Assembly (NCBI RefSeq): GCF_018137945.1
Contig: NZ_CP073089.1
Span: forward strand, 1,922,001-1,986,000
Direction: 5' to 3'
Origin: Brevibacterium sp. W7.2
Lineage (GTDB): Bacteria; Actinomycetota; Actinomycetes; Actinomycetales; Brevibacteriaceae
DNA: 64,000 nt
How positions within the stretch are numbered: the stretch's first letter is position 1; each line of letters begins with the position of its first letter. A program made the translations under genes and the position numbers. The notes under the pieces are model-generated. The model made no database searches and was not told where the DNA came from. It worked only from the letters and a program-made list of their open reading frames with translations. Of the stretch, positions 24,682-33,442 are shown in pieces.

Positions 24682-25665
24682 ATGACGCATTCACCAGCTC
24701 CAGCTCAGTCCTCCACCCGACCCGCACCGACCCGTCTCGACAGCCGACCGTTGGCCGGCCGGACCGCTCTCGTCGCCGGGGCGACCCGCGGCGCCGGCCG
24801 GGCGATCGCCCGGGAACTCGCCGCCGCCGGAGCATTCGTGTGGTGCACCGGCCGGTCGACGGCCGGCGCACCATCGGACTACGGGCGACCGGAGACGATC
24901 GAGGAGACGGTCGACCTCATCCGCGCCGCCGGGGGAGAGGGGCAGGCCGTGGTCTGCGACCACCTCGACGAGGAGTCGTTGTCCGCCCTGGCCGAGCAGG
25001 TCGAGGCGGAGGGCCGGGGCCTCGACATCCTCGTCGGCGACATCGGCGGAGAGGCGTACGTGTCCTGGGGTCAGCCGCTGTGGGAGGGCGACGGCGCCCA
25101 GGGTCGGCGACTCCTCGAGACCGGTCTGCTCAGCCACCTCCTCACCGCCCGTGCCCTCCTCCCGCTGCTCACCCGCACACCGGGCGGGCTCCACATCGAG
25201 ATCACCGACGGCACGAGCGCCTACAACGCGACGCACTTCCGCGAATCCATCTGGCTCGACCTCACGAAGACGGCGATCAGCCGGTTCGCCTTCGGTCTCT
25301 CCCATGAGCTCGCCCCCGTCGGCGCGACCGCCGTGGCCCTGACCCCGGGTTGGCTGCGCTCGGAGATGATGCTCGAGGGCTTCGCGACGACTGAGGAGAC
25401 GTGGCTGACCGACGCCCTCGACGAGTCGAACGAGGCCGCACCCCGGGACTTCGCGATCTCCGAGACCCCGCACCTGATCGGCCGCGGCATCGCCGCACTC
25501 GCCGCCGATCCCGACCGTCACCGCTTCACGGGACTCACGCTGAGCAGCTTCGACCTCGCCGGCACCTACGATCTCACCGACCTCGACGGCTCCCGACCCG
25601 ATTCGTGGGGCTACCTCGCCGCGAAGGAGGACGATCCGTCCGCGGACCCGATGACCTTCCGATGA
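24682..25665 (+). CDS. Short-chain dehydrogenase/reductase
   Basis: SDR of 327 residues with a Rossmann fold. The nucleotide-binding motif lies at about residues 30-50 (TALVAGATRGAGRAIAREL), where TxxxGxG becomes AGATRGAG. The CTGRST segment after beta2 with its Arg suggests NADPH. The catalytic region departs from the usual YxxxK: the sequence reads SIWLDLTKTAISRFA, so Lys is present but Tyr is replaced. It resembles an actinobacterial SDR subfamily often annotated only as SDR family oxidoreductase. Substrate unknown. Expression is presumably controlled by the divergent WYL regulator. ATG 24682 is chosen over an upstream in-frame start lying inside the operator. Confidence 0.8.
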   Translation: MTHSPAPAQSSTRPAPTRLDSRPLAGRTALVAGATRGAGRAIARELAAAGAFVWCTGRSTAGAPSDYGRPETIEETVDLIRAAGGEGQAVVCDHLDEESLSALAEQVEAEGRGLDILVGDIGGEAYVSWGQPLWEGDGAQGRRLLETGLLSHLLTARALLPLLTRTPGGLHIEITDGTSAYNATHFRESIWLDLTKTAISRFAFGLSHELAPVGATAVALTPGWLRSEMMLEGFATTEETWLTDALDESNEAAPRDFAISETPHLIGRGIAALAADPDRHRFTGLTLSSFDLAGTYDLTDLDGSRPDSWGYLAAKEDDPSADPMTFR

Positions 25666-25668
25666 CCG

Positions 25669-25684
25669 GGTGTCGTGAGACACC
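25669..25684 (+). terminator. Short hairpin after the SDR gene
   Basis: GGTGTC-GTGA-GACACC, a 6-bp stem with a 4-base loop directly after the SDR stop. No T-tract; weak terminator candidate. Confidence 0.35.
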
Positions 25685-25756
25685 GCTACCCAACCCCGGT
25701 GCCCGGGACTACTCTGGCAGTACATCAGAGGAACCACGATCCTTGAGGGGAGCGCC

Positions 25757-27118
25757 ATGTCGGAGGAGACAGCAGACGTCATCATCGTCGGAGCCGGGCC
25801 GACGGGGCTGACCGCCGCCCGCGCGCTCACCGCGGCGGGCCGGTCGGTCATCGTCCTCGAAGCCCGCGACCGGGTGGGCGGGAGGACGTGGACGGACACG
25901 ATCGACGGACAGATGTTCGAGATCGGCGGCCAGTGGATCTCACCGGACCAGACGGCGATCCTCGACCTCGTCGACGAACTCGGCCTGACGACCTACCAGC
26001 GCTACCGGGACGGCGACAGCGTCTACCTCGCACCCGACGGGACCCGCACCGTCTACGACGGCGGCATGTTCCCCGTGCCCGCGGCCACGCAGGCGGAGAT
26101 GGAACGCCTCATCGGCCTGCTGGACGACCTCGCCGAGCGCATCGGCGCCGACGCCCCGTGGGACGCCGCCGAGGCCGCCGACCTCGACGCAGTCTCCTTC
26201 CAGCACTGGCTGGAGGGGCAGTCCGACGACGCGCTCGCGGTGGCGAACATCGGGATGTTCGTCGCCGGAGGCATGCTGACGAAGCCGACGACCGCGTTCT
26301 CGGCGCTCCAGGCGATCCTCATGGCCGCCTCGGCGGGATCGTTCTCCCACCTCGTCGACGACCACTTCATCCTCGACCGCCGGGTCGTCGGCGGCATGCA
26401 GTCGGTGTCGCAGCGCCTGGCCGCCGACCTCGGCGAGGACATCGTGCGGCTGAACAGCCCCGTCCGAACCATCGACTGGAGCGGTGAGAACGTCGTCGTC
26501 TCCACCGATGACGCGTCCTACACCGGCACCGCGGTGATCGTCGCCGTCCCGCCCAACCTCTACTCCCGGATCACCTACGTCCCGCACCTGCCGCGCCTCC
26601 AGCAGGTCTTCCACCAACACCAGTCGATGGGGCTCGTCATCAAGGTCCACGCGACGTACCCGCGCCCGTTCTGGCGGGAGCAGGGCCTGTCGGGCACCGG
26701 TTTCGGCGCCGGCCACCTCGTCCAGGAGGTCTACGACAACACGAATCACGGGGAGGAGCAGGGAACGCTCGTCGGCTTCATCTCCGACGTCAACGCCGAC
26801 CGCATGTGGGCACTGAGCGAGGAGGACCGGAAGACTGAGATCCTCGAGGCGATCGCCGCGTTCCTCGGACCGGAGGCGCTCACCCCGACGGTCTTCCACC
26901 TCTCGGACTTCGGGGCCGAGGAATGGACGCGCGGGGCGTACGCGACGAGCTACGACCTCGGGGGACTGAGCCGCTGGGGCCGGTACCAGAACGATCCCGT
27001 CGGGCCGCTCCACTTCGCGAGCTCGGACATCGCCGGCCGCGGCTACCAGCACGTCGACGGCGCGGTGCGGATCGGGCGGGACACCGCTGAGACGGTGCTT
27101 CGCGCTCTCGCCGACTAG
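25757..27118 (+). CDS. FAD-dependent monoamine/polyamine oxidase
   Basis: Flavin amine oxidase of 453 residues that oxidises a primary amine to an aldehyde, ammonia and H2O2. The N-terminal dinucleotide fold VIIVGAGPTGLTAARAL (residues 8-24), the EARDRVGGRT motif and GGQWISPDQ are typical. The C-terminal RGYQHVDGAVRIGRDTAETVL matches the FAD-covering segment of bacterial putrescine/tyramine oxidases. There is no signal peptide. GAGGGG precedes the ATG. A permease follows after 15 bp and an AraC regulator after that, which suggests uptake and deamination of an amine as N or C source. Exact substrate cannot be told. Confidence 0.88.
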   Translation: MSEETADVIIVGAGPTGLTAARALTAAGRSVIVLEARDRVGGRTWTDTIDGQMFEIGGQWISPDQTAILDLVDELGLTTYQRYRDGDSVYLAPDGTRTVYDGGMFPVPAATQAEMERLIGLLDDLAERIGADAPWDAAEAADLDAVSFQHWLEGQSDDALAVANIGMFVAGGMLTKPTTAFSALQAILMAASAGSFSHLVDDHFILDRRVVGGMQSVSQRLAADLGEDIVRLNSPVRTIDWSGENVVVSTDDASYTGTAVIVAVPPNLYSRITYVPHLPRLQQVFHQHQSMGLVIKVHATYPRPFWREQGLSGTGFGAGHLVQEVYDNTNHGEEQGTLVGFISDVNADRMWALSEEDRKTEILEAIAAFLGPEALTPTVFHLSDFGAEEWTRGAYATSYDLGGLSRWGRYQNDPVGPLHFASSDIAGRGYQHVDGAVRIGRDTAETVLRALAD

Positions 27119-27133
27119 TGGTTAGATGAACGG

Positions 27134-28672
27134 ATGACTTCGGCAACACCCGCACCAGAACGCCCCATCGAAACCGACTCCGGCCTGAGCGCAAAGGGGC
27201 TCTCCGCCGGCAAGGTCGGTGCGATCGGCGGCGCGATCATCGGCATCGCCTGCATCGCGCCCGCGTACACGCTCACATCGGGGCTCGGCCCGACGATCTC
27301 CGAGGTCGGGGTCCACACCCCCGCGATCCTCCTCATCGGCTTCGTCCCCATGCTCCTCGTCGTCTTCGGCTACCGGGAGCTCAACACCGCGATGCCCGAT
27401 TCGGGCACGACCTTCACGTGGGCGACGCGCGCCTTCGGCCCGTGGCTCGGATGGATGGGCGGTTGGGGGCTCATCGCCGCGACCGTGCTCGTCCTGTCCA
27501 ACCTCGCCGCCGTCGGCGTCGACTTCCTCTTCATCCTCCTCAGCCAGATCTTCTCCGATCCCGCGATCGCCGACCTCACCCGGGTGCTGTGGATCAACAT
27601 CCCCATCACCATCCTGCTCACCGCGGTCGCCGCCTGGATCTCCTACCGCGGCGTCGAAGCCACCGAGAAGGTCCAGGTCTGGCTCGTCGCCTTCCAGGTC
27701 ATCGCGCTCGGGTGGTTCGTCATCGCCGCACTCATCCACGTCGCCAACGGCACCGCCTTCGACGCCACCCCGGTCAGCCTCGACTGGTTCAACCCGGTCG
27801 CGGCCGGGGACTTCTCGACGATCGCGGCGGCCGTGTCGCTGTCGATCTTCCTCTTCTGGGGCTGGGACACCGTCATCACGATGAACGAGGAGGCCAAGGA
27901 CCCGGAGAAGACCCCCGGCCGGGCGGCGATGCTGACGATCGTCGCGATCGTCGTCATCTACCTCGCCTGCACGATCGCCGTCATCGCCTACGCCGGCGTC
28001 GGCACGGAGGGCCTCGGGGCCGGCAACCCGGAGAACCAGGAGTCGATCTTCGCAGCACTCGCCTCACCGATCATGGGCCCCTTCGCCATCATCGTCTCGA
28101 TCGCCGTGCTCTCCTCGTCACTCGCCTCGCTGCAGTCGACGATGGTCTCACCCTCACGCACGATCCTCGCGATGGGCCACTACGGTGCGCTGCCGAAGCG
28201 CTACGGCAACGTCTCCCCGCGCTTCAAGTCGCCCTCGGTCGCGACGATCACCTCGGCGGCAGCGGCGATCATCTTCTACGTCGTCATGCGCCTGCTGTCC
28301 GAGAACGCCCTGTGGGACACGATCACCGCGCTCGGGCTCATGGTCTGCTTCTACTACGGGGTGACCGGACTCGCCTGCACGTGGTACTTCCGCCGGTCCC
28401 TCTTCCTCTCCGCCCGGACGGTGTTCTTCCGCTTCCTCTTCCCCCTCCTCGGCGGACTCACCCTCCTCGTCATCTTCGTCCGCACCGCGATCGACTCCCT
28501 CGACCCCTCGTACGGGTCGGGGTCATCGGTCTTCGGCATCGGCCTCGTCTTCGTCCTCGGGATCGGGGTGCTCCTCCTCGGCGTCGTCATCATGATCATC
28601 CAGGCCGTGCGCCACCCCGCGTACTTCCGCGGGGAGACGCTGAAGAAGGGCATCCACGCCGAGGCGGCCTGA
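27134..28672 (+). CDS. APC-family amino acid/amine permease
   Basis: Secondary transporter of 512 residues with about 12 membrane segments. The first helix region (GKVGAIGGAIIGIACIAPAYTLTSG) carries the APC glycine-rich signature. A Glu/Lys-rich cytoplasmic loop (TMNEEAKDPEKTPGRAA) is the other conserved APC loop. It lies 15 bp after the amine oxidase and two bases before the AraC gene, so it probably imports the oxidase substrate. The start ATG 27134 has only a weak ribosome site, in line with coupled translation. Confidence 0.9.
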   Translation: MTSATPAPERPIETDSGLSAKGLSAGKVGAIGGAIIGIACIAPAYTLTSGLGPTISEVGVHTPAILLIGFVPMLLVVFGYRELNTAMPDSGTTFTWATRAFGPWLGWMGGWGLIAATVLVLSNLAAVGVDFLFILLSQIFSDPAIADLTRVLWINIPITILLTAVAAWISYRGVEATEKVQVWLVAFQVIALGWFVIAALIHVANGTAFDATPVSLDWFNPVAAGDFSTIAAAVSLSIFLFWGWDTVITMNEEAKDPEKTPGRAAMLTIVAIVVIYLACTIAVIAYAGVGTEGLGAGNPENQESIFAALASPIMGPFAIIVSIAVLSSSLASLQSTMVSPSRTILAMGHYGALPKRYGNVSPRFKSPSVATITSAAAAIIFYVVMRLLSENALWDTITALGLMVCFYYGVTGLACTWYFRRSLFLSARTVFFRFLFPLLGGLTLLVIFVRTAIDSLDPSYGSGSSVFGIGLVFVLGIGVLLLGVVIMIIQAVRHPAYFRGETLKKGIHAEAA

Positions 28673-28673
28673 G

Positions 28674-29105
28674 GTGGGGGAGAGGCATCGGCTGGCCGAG
28701 CTGCGGGCGCTGCGGCGGGTCCGCGATCGCATCGACCGCGAGTTCGACCGACCCCTCAACGTCCCCGACCTCGCGGCCGGGGTGCACATGTCGGCCGGTC
28801 ATCTCAGCCGCCGCTTCAAGGCCGCCTACGGCGAGTCGCCGTATGCCTACCTGCTCACCCGGCGCATCGAGCGGGCGATGTCGCTCATCCGCCGCGGCGA
28901 CCTCTCGATCACCGAGATCTGCTTCGCCGTCGGGTTCACCTCGCTCGGCACCTTCAGCACGCGGTTCTCCGAGCTCGTCGGCATGTCACCGACGAGCTAC
29001 CGGCAGCGGGCGGTCCACGGCGACCTCGACCTTCCGACGATCATCGCCAAGACCGTGCTCAGGCCCGTCAGGAATCGAGAAGTGGGACACCGCCCCGGCG
29101 ACTAG
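28674..29105 (+). CDS. Small AraC-family regulator, DNA-binding domain only
   Basis: Protein of 143 residues made almost wholly of the double-HTH AraC domain: RDRIDREFDRPLNVPDLAAGVHMSAGHLSRRFKAAYGESPYAYL, then ISITEICFAVGF-type second HTH (here LSITEICFAVGFTSLGTFSTRF) and GMSPTSYR. No effector domain is fused, so ligand sensing must lie elsewhere or the protein acts constitutively. The GTG start lies one base after the permease stop, placing it in the amine-catabolism operon. A short C-terminal tail is unassigned. It could also control the following glyoxalase gene. Confidence 0.88.
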   Translation: MGERHRLAELRALRRVRDRIDREFDRPLNVPDLAAGVHMSAGHLSRRFKAAYGESPYAYLLTRRIERAMSLIRRGDLSITEICFAVGFTSLGTFSTRFSELVGMSPTSYRQRAVHGDLDLPTIIAKTVLRPVRNREVGHRPGD

Positions 29106-29115
29106 CATGAGAGTC

Positions 29116-29526
29116 ATGGACATCTCGATCACTGCCAGCTTCCTTCCGCACACCGACGCCGAGGCGTCACTGACCTTCTACCGCGACGTCCTCGGCTTCG
29201 AGGTCCGCCTCGACGTCGGCCAGGGCCAGATGCGCTGGATCACCGTCGGCGCCCCCGACCAGCCCGACACCTCGATCGTGCTCACCCCGGCCGTCGTCGA
29301 CCCGACGCTCACCGATGCCGAGCGCGAGACCATCGAGGCGCTCATGGCCAAGGGCAGCTACGCGTCCATCGTCTTCGCGAGCCCCGCTGTCGACGCCGTC
29401 TTCGCCGAGGTCGAGGCGAAGGGCGCCGACATCGTCCAGGAGCCGATGGACCAGCCCTACGGTCTGCGCGACTTCGCGCTGCGCGATCCGGCCGGCAACC
29501 TCATCCGCGTCCAGCAGCGGGACTGA
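29116..29526 (+). CDS. Glyoxalase/VOC superfamily protein
   Basis: VOC-fold protein of 136 residues with two beta-alpha-beta-beta-beta modules. The first begins ITASFLPHTDAEASLTFYRDVLGFEVR, the second SIVFASPAVDAVFAEVEAKGADIVQEP and ends YGLRDFALRDPAGNLIRV, where the terminal Asp-Pro-Asp/Ala-Gly-Asn turn is conserved. ATG 29116 is chosen; ATG 29107 is possible. The gene starts about ten bases after the AraC stop and precedes a UvrA-like ABC protein by nine bases. This VOC/UvrA-like pair recurs in actinobacteria. Possible roles are drug binding or resistance; this is inference. Confidence 0.85.
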   Translation: MDISITASFLPHTDAEASLTFYRDVLGFEVRLDVGQGQMRWITVGAPDQPDTSIVLTPAVVDPTLTDAERETIEALMAKGSYASIVFASPAVDAVFAEVEAKGADIVQEPMDQPYGLRDFALRDPAGNLIRVQQRD

Positions 29527-29535
29527 AGGGCCGCG

Positions 29536-31914
29536 ATGACCCAGGCAGCGGACAGCCATGACCTCATCCGGGTGCGCGGGGCCCGGGAGAACAACCTCCG
29601 CGACGTCTCCGTCGACCTGCCCAAACGCCGGCTCACCGTGTTCACCGGTGTCTCCGGGTCGGGCAAGAGCTCACTCGTCTTCGGCACGATCGCCGCGGAG
29701 TCGCAGCGGATGATCAACGAGACCTACAGCGCCTTCGTCCAGGGGTTCATGCCGCAGATGGCCAGGCCCGACGTCGACGTCCTCGAGAACCTGACGACGG
29801 CGATCCTCGTCGATCAGGAGCGGATCGGGGCGAACCCGCGCTCGACCGTGGGCACCGTGAGCGACATCAACGCGAAGCTGCGGATCCTCTACTCCCGGCT
29901 CGCCGAACCGAACCTCGGCTCGCCCAACGCCTACTCGTTCAACGTCGCGACGATCAGCGGCAAGGGCGCGGTGACGACGGTCAAGGGCGATGCGAAGGAG
30001 GTCGAACGGCGCGAATTCAGCGTCAACGGCGGCATGTGCCCGCACTGCGAGGGGATGGGCACGGCCACCGACATCGACGTCGCGCAGATCGTCGACGAGA
30101 CGAAGTCGATCAACGAGGGGGCGATCACCGTCCCCGGGTTCAAGGTCGGCGGCTGGTCCGTCCGCTTCTACGCGGAGTCGGGGTTCTTCGACCCCGACGT
30201 CCCGGTGGCCGAGTTCACGGCCGCGCAGCGGCGCGCCCTGCTCGATCTCGAGGGGGAGAAGATCGTCGTCAGCGGGACGAACCTCACCTATGACGGCCTC
30301 ATCCCGAAGATCCGGAAGTCGTTCCTGTCCAAGGACCGCGACGGCATGCAGAAGCACATCCGGGAGTTCGTCGACCGCGCCGTCGTCTTCACCGAGTGCC
30401 CCGAGTGCCACGGCACGCGGCTCAATGCGGCGGCGCGGTCCTCGCTGCTGGCCGGGAAGTCCATCGCCGAGGTGTGCGCGATGGAGATCTCGGAGCTGAC
30501 CGCGTGGCTCGCTGAGATCGACGACCCCGGTGTCGCACCGCTCGTCGCGTCTCTGAAAGAGACCGTGCAGGCCTTCGTCGACATCGGACTCGGCTACCTC
30601 TCCCTCGAGCGCTCATCGGGGTCGCTGTCCGGGGGAGAGGCCCAGCGGATCAAGCTCGTCCGCCATCTCGGCTCCGCGCTCACCGACGTCACCTACGTCT
30701 TCGACGAACCGACGATCGGCCTCCACCCTCACGACATCGAGTCGATGAACCGTCTGCTCCTGCAGCTGCGGGACAAGGGCAACACCGTCCTCGTCGTCGA
30801 GCACAAACCGGAGACGATCGGCATCGCCGATCATGTCGTCGACCTCGGCCCCGGTGCCGGCACCGCAGGGGGAGAGATCTGCTTCACCGGCACGGTCGCG
30901 GGTCTGCGGGAGTCGGGCACGCGCACCGGCGATCATCTCGGCTTCACCGCCGCGCTCAAGGAGGCCGTGCGCACACCGACGGGCGCACTGGAGATCAGAG
31001 GAGCGGACGGCCACAATCTCCGCGACGTCGACGTCGACATCCCCCTCGGGGTGCTCACCGTCGTCACCGGGGTCGCCGGATCCGGCAAGAGCACGCTCAT
31101 CGACACCTCGCTCGTCACCCGCGACGGGGTCATCATCATCGACCAGACGCCGATCAGGGGATCGAGACGGAGCAATCCGGCGACGTACACCGGCATGCTC
31201 GAACCGATCCGCAAGGCGTTCGCGAAGGCCAACGACGTCAAACCGGCCCTCTTCAGCGCGAACTCCGAAGGGGCCTGTCCGGTGTGCAACGGGGCCGGCG
31301 TGATCTATTCGGATCTCGGGATGATGGCGGGGATGTCGGCCCCGTGCGATGTCTGTCAGGGCAAGGGCTTCCAGGCCGCGGTGCTCGACTACACGTTCGG
31401 GGGCAGGAACATCCGCGAGGTGCTCGACATGCCCGCCGCCGAGGCGGTCGACTTCTTCTCAGCGGGGGAGTCGAGGATCCCGCAGGCCGCGAAGATCGCC
31501 GCCACCCTCGTCGACGTCGGTCTCGGCTACATCAGTCTGGGCCAGCCGCTGACGACGCTGTCCGGCGGTGAGCGGCAGCGCCTCAAACTCGCCGCGCATC
31601 TGTCGGCGAAGGCCGCCGACGCGGCGTCGGTCATCGTGCTCGACGAGCCGTCGACCGGCCTCCACCTCGCCGATGTCGAGAACCTCCTGCGCCTCCTCGA
31701 CGGCCTCGTCGACGCCGGCCGTACCGTCATCGTCATCGAACACCATCAGGCGGTCATGGCGCATGCCGATCACATCATCGATCTCGGGCCGGGAGCCGGA
31801 CACGACGGCGGGCGGGTCGTCTTCACCGGCAATCCCGCCGAGCTCATCGCCGACGGTGCCACGCTCACGGCGCGCCACCTCGGCGATTATGTCCGGCAGA
31901 GTGTACAGGTGTGA
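29536..31914 (+). CDS. UvrA2/DrrC-type excinuclease-like ABC ATPase
   Basis: Protein of 792 residues with two UvrA-type ABC modules. Walker A motifs are GVSGSGKSS (about residue 37) and GVAGSGKST (about 515). The signatures are [16 protein letters not shown] and [15 protein letters not shown], with Walker B VFDEPT and VLDEPS. Zinc-type Cys pairs are CPHCEGMG and [18 protein letters not shown]. At 792 residues against about 950 it lacks the UvrB-binding insertion of true UvrA. Such proteins (UvrA2, DrrC) are linked to resistance to DNA-binding drugs. It follows the VOC gene by nine bases; GGGCCGCG precedes the ATG. Confidence 0.9.
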   Translation: MTQAADSHDLIRVRGARENNLRDVSVDLPKRRLTVFTGVSGSGKSSLVFGTIAAESQRMINETYSAFVQGFMPQMARPDVDVLENLTTAILVDQERIGANPRSTVGTVSDINAKLRILYSRLAEPNLGSPNAYSFNVATISGKGAVTTVKGDAKEVERREFSVNGGMCPHCEGMGTATDIDVAQIVDETKSINEGAITVPGFKVGGWSVRFYAESGFFDPDVPVAEFTAAQRRALLDLEGEKIVVSGTNLTYDGLIPKIRKSFLSKDRDGMQKHIREFVDRAVVFTECPECHGTRLNAAARSSLLAGKSIAEVCAMEISELTAWLAEIDDPGVAPLVASLKETVQAFVDIGLGYLSLERSSGSLSGGEAQRIKLVRHLGSALTDVTYVFDEPTIGLHPHDIESMNRLLLQLRDKGNTVLVVEHKPETIGIADHVVDLGPGAGTAGGEICFTGTVAGLRESGTRTGDHLGFTAALKEAVRTPTGALEIRGADGHNLRDVDVDIPLGVLTVVTGVAGSGKSTLIDTSLVTRDGVIIIDQTPIRGSRRSNPATYTGMLEPIRKAFAKANDVKPALFSANSEGACPVCNGAGVIYSDLGMMAGMSAPCDVCQGKGFQAAVLDYTFGGRNIREVLDMPAAEAVDFFSAGESRIPQAAKIAATLVDVGLGYISLGQPLTTLSGGERQRLKLAAHLSAKAADAASVIVLDEPSTGLHLADVENLLRLLDGLVDAGRTVIVIEHHQAVMAHADHIIDLGPGAGHDGGRVVFTGNPAELIADGATLTARHLGDYVRQSVQV

Positions 31915-31932
31915 ACTTTCCGTGCCCGTATA

Positions 31933-31990
31933 GACACGGCCGGAGAAGTCGATTACCGTTTCTAACGGTTCGGTAACGTCCGGCCGTGTC
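31933..31990 (+). promoter_or_regulatory. rpf1 control region: MtrA-like box inside a 12-bp inverted repeat
   Basis: CTAAC-N6-GTAAC at 31962-31977 is an 11-bp-periodic direct repeat like those before the RlpA-like gene and rpf2. It lies in the 34-base interval of a perfect inverted repeat (GACACGGCCGGA at 31933-31944, its complement at 31979-31990). The inverted repeat may also end the UvrA-like transcript, which stops at 31914. Confidence 0.6.
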
Positions 31991-32041
31991 CGAGGCTCCT
32001 TCCCAAGGGCATGCACCCACCTCACAACGGAGATGACCACT

Positions 32042-32791
32042 GTGAAACTCGTCAGCACCTTCCTGCGCAGATCCGCGATGCTCGTCGGGGCCGGGGCACT
32101 GGCCGCGGCCGGTCTCCTCGGTGCGAATGCGCCCGCCCAGGCCGATGAGTCCGAGAGTGTGTGGGATCGCGTCGCCGCCTGCGAATCGAGCGGCGACTGG
32201 AGCATCAACACGGGCAACGGCTACTACGGCGGTCTGCAGTTCTCGCTGCAGACGTGGAAGGCGTTCGGCGGTGAGGGCATGCCGCACGAAGCCAGCCGTG
32301 AGGAGCAGATCCGGATCGCGCAGAAGACGCTCGCCGTGCAGGGTCCCGGCGCCTGGCCGACGTGCGGGAAGAAGGCCGGCCTGACGAAGGCGAACGGCGC
32401 TGCCGATGACGGCGGAGCCTCCGAGGCCGAGAAGGACGAGGACGCGAAGGCCGAAGAGCCGAAGAAGGACGAGCCGAAGCCCGAAGAGCCCAAGGCCGAG
32501 GAACCCAAGAAGGACGAACCGAAGGCTGAGGAGCCGCCGGCACCCGAGGAGCCCAAGGCCGAGGAACCGAAGGCTGAAGAGCCGAAGGCTGAAGAGCCGA
32601 AGGCTGAAGAGCCGAAGCCTGAGGAGCCCGCCGCGGAAGAACCGGCAGCGCCCGAAGAGCCGACGGACGACGCGCCTGCCGACGGCACCGCCGGCGACTC
32701 GGCAGACACCGGCGACGCACCCGAGTCGGACGACGGCGGGAGCCCGCCGAACGGCACCGGCCTCACCGGGCACGTCATCCAGATCTTCTGA
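32042..32791 (+). CDS. Resuscitation-promoting factor-like transglycosylase with EPK-repeat tail (Rpf1)
   Basis: Secreted protein of 249 residues. A signal peptide ending APAQA (cleavage after residue 34) leads straight into the Rpf lysozyme-like domain SESVWDRVAACESSGDWSINTGNGYYGGLQFS, with the catalytic Glu at about residue 48 and a Cys pair near residues 47 and 114. The C-terminal half is a low-complexity tail of EPKAEEP-type repeats that probably spans or binds the wall. GTG 32042 was chosen over ATG 32033, because GGAG directly abuts the ATG but sits nine bases before the GTG. A paralogue with the same start context follows. It should cleave peptidoglycan and promote growth from dormancy. 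Confidence 0.92.
   Translation: MKLVSTFLRRSAMLVGAGALAAAGLLGANAPAQADESESVWDRVAACESSGDWSINTGNGYYGGLQFSLQTWKAFGGEGMPHEASREEQIRIAQKTLAVQGPGAWPTCGKKAGLTKANGAADDGGASEAEKDEDAKAEEPKKDEPKPEEPKAEEPKKDEPKAEEPPAPEEPKAEEPKAEEPKAEEPKAEEPKPEEPAAEEPAAPEEPTDDAPADGTAGDSADTGDAPESDDGGSPPNGTGLTGHVIQIF
32567..32626 (+). repeat. 15-bp coding tandem repeat in the rpf1 tail
   Basis: CCGAAGGCTGAAGAG occurs three times perfectly (32567-32611), followed by a copy with two mismatches. Each unit encodes a PKAEE pentapeptide. The nucleotide identity points to recent slippage expansion within an older, more diverged EPK-rich tail that starts near 32430. Confidence 0.85.
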
Positions 32792-32810
32792 TCCGGGGGA
32801 GTCGGCGCAC

Positions 32811-32835
32811 TCAGGGCACGGTGACCGTCCTCTGA
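32811..32835 (+). terminator. Imperfect hairpin after rpf1
   Basis: TCAGGGCACGG and CCGTCCTCTGA pair at 9 of 11 positions (one further G-U) around TGA. It is a possible terminator between the tandem rpf genes. Confidence 0.4.
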
Positions 32836-32888
32836 GACGATTCCCACGCGCGGACCCCGGACAGATGTGCTCATCGTCGTTAGCGTGG

Positions 32889-32904
32889 ATAACGGTTCGG
32901 TAAC
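32889..32904 (+). promoter_or_regulatory. MtrA-box-like direct repeat before rpf2
   Basis: ATAAC-N6-GTAAC with the same GGTTCG centre as the rpf1 box. It is preceded by CGGACA (32858-32863) and TAGCGT (32881-32886), a 17-bp-spaced promoter candidate. The box then lies just downstream of the -10. Confidence 0.6.
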
Positions 32905-32951
32905 GGCCGGACCGCTTGACCGAATGCAGTCGATCTTTGGAGATGACATTC

Positions 32952-33389
32952 GTGAGACACGCTGCGACCACTCTGCGCAGAACAGCACTGCTCACCGGAG
33001 TCGGCGCGATCGCCGCCGCCGGACTCGTCGGCCTCAGTCCACCAGCCCAGGCCGCTGAATCCGAGAGCGTCTGGGATCGCGTCGCCGACTGTGAGTCCGG
33101 CGGTGACTGGAGCATCAACACGGGCAACGGCTACTACGGCGGTCTGCAGTTCTCGGAGCAGACATGGAAGGCGTTCGGCGGTGAGGGCATGCCGCATGAG
33201 GCGAGCAAGCAGGAGCAGATCCGCATCGCCCAGAAGACGCTCGCGGAACAGGGACCCGGTGCCTGGCCGACATGCGGTGAGAAAGCCGGCCTGACGAAGG
33301 AGACCGGCGCCGCGGACGACGGCGGCGGCTCCGGTGGTTCGGACGACTCCGGCAAGGTCGGCCTCGGCGGCTACGTCGGGAGCGGATGA
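32952..33389 (+). CDS. Resuscitation-promoting factor-like transglycosylase, short form (Rpf2)
   Basis: Secreted protein of 145 residues: signal peptide ending PPAQA (residue 34), then the Rpf domain ESVWDRVADCESGGDWSINTGNGYYGG with catalytic Glu at about residue 48, and only a short Gly/Ser tail. It is about 80 % identical by eye to Rpf1 in the domain and lacks the EPK repeats. GTG 32952 has GGAG nine bases upstream, the same arrangement as rpf1, so the pair arose by tandem duplication that included the control region. Both should process peptidoglycan outside the cell. Confidence 0.92.
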   Translation: MRHAATTLRRTALLTGVGAIAAAGLVGLSPPAQAAESESVWDRVADCESGGDWSINTGNGYYGGLQFSEQTWKAFGGEGMPHEASKQEQIRIAQKTLAEQGPGAWPTCGEKAGLTKETGAADDGGGSGGSDDSGKVGLGGYVGSG

Positions 33390-33401
33390 CCGTCGGATCA
33401 T

Positions 33402-33442
33402 CGTGTGGCCGCGGACAGCTGGACGCTGTTCGCGGCCACACG
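33402..33442 (+). terminator. Strong hairpin terminator after rpf2
   Basis: A 12-bp perfect stem (CGTGTGGCCGCG arm), a G-T wobble and a further 5 bp close on the loop TGGAC, giving an 18-bp near-continuous stem directly after rpf2. Confidence 0.8.

Noticed and set aside
31920..32041. c-di-AMP (ydaO) riboswitch before rpf1, as known for some actinobacterial rpf genes
   Set aside because: The leader is too short and lacks the conserved ydaO core; the MtrA-like box and simple inverted repeat explain the visible structure.
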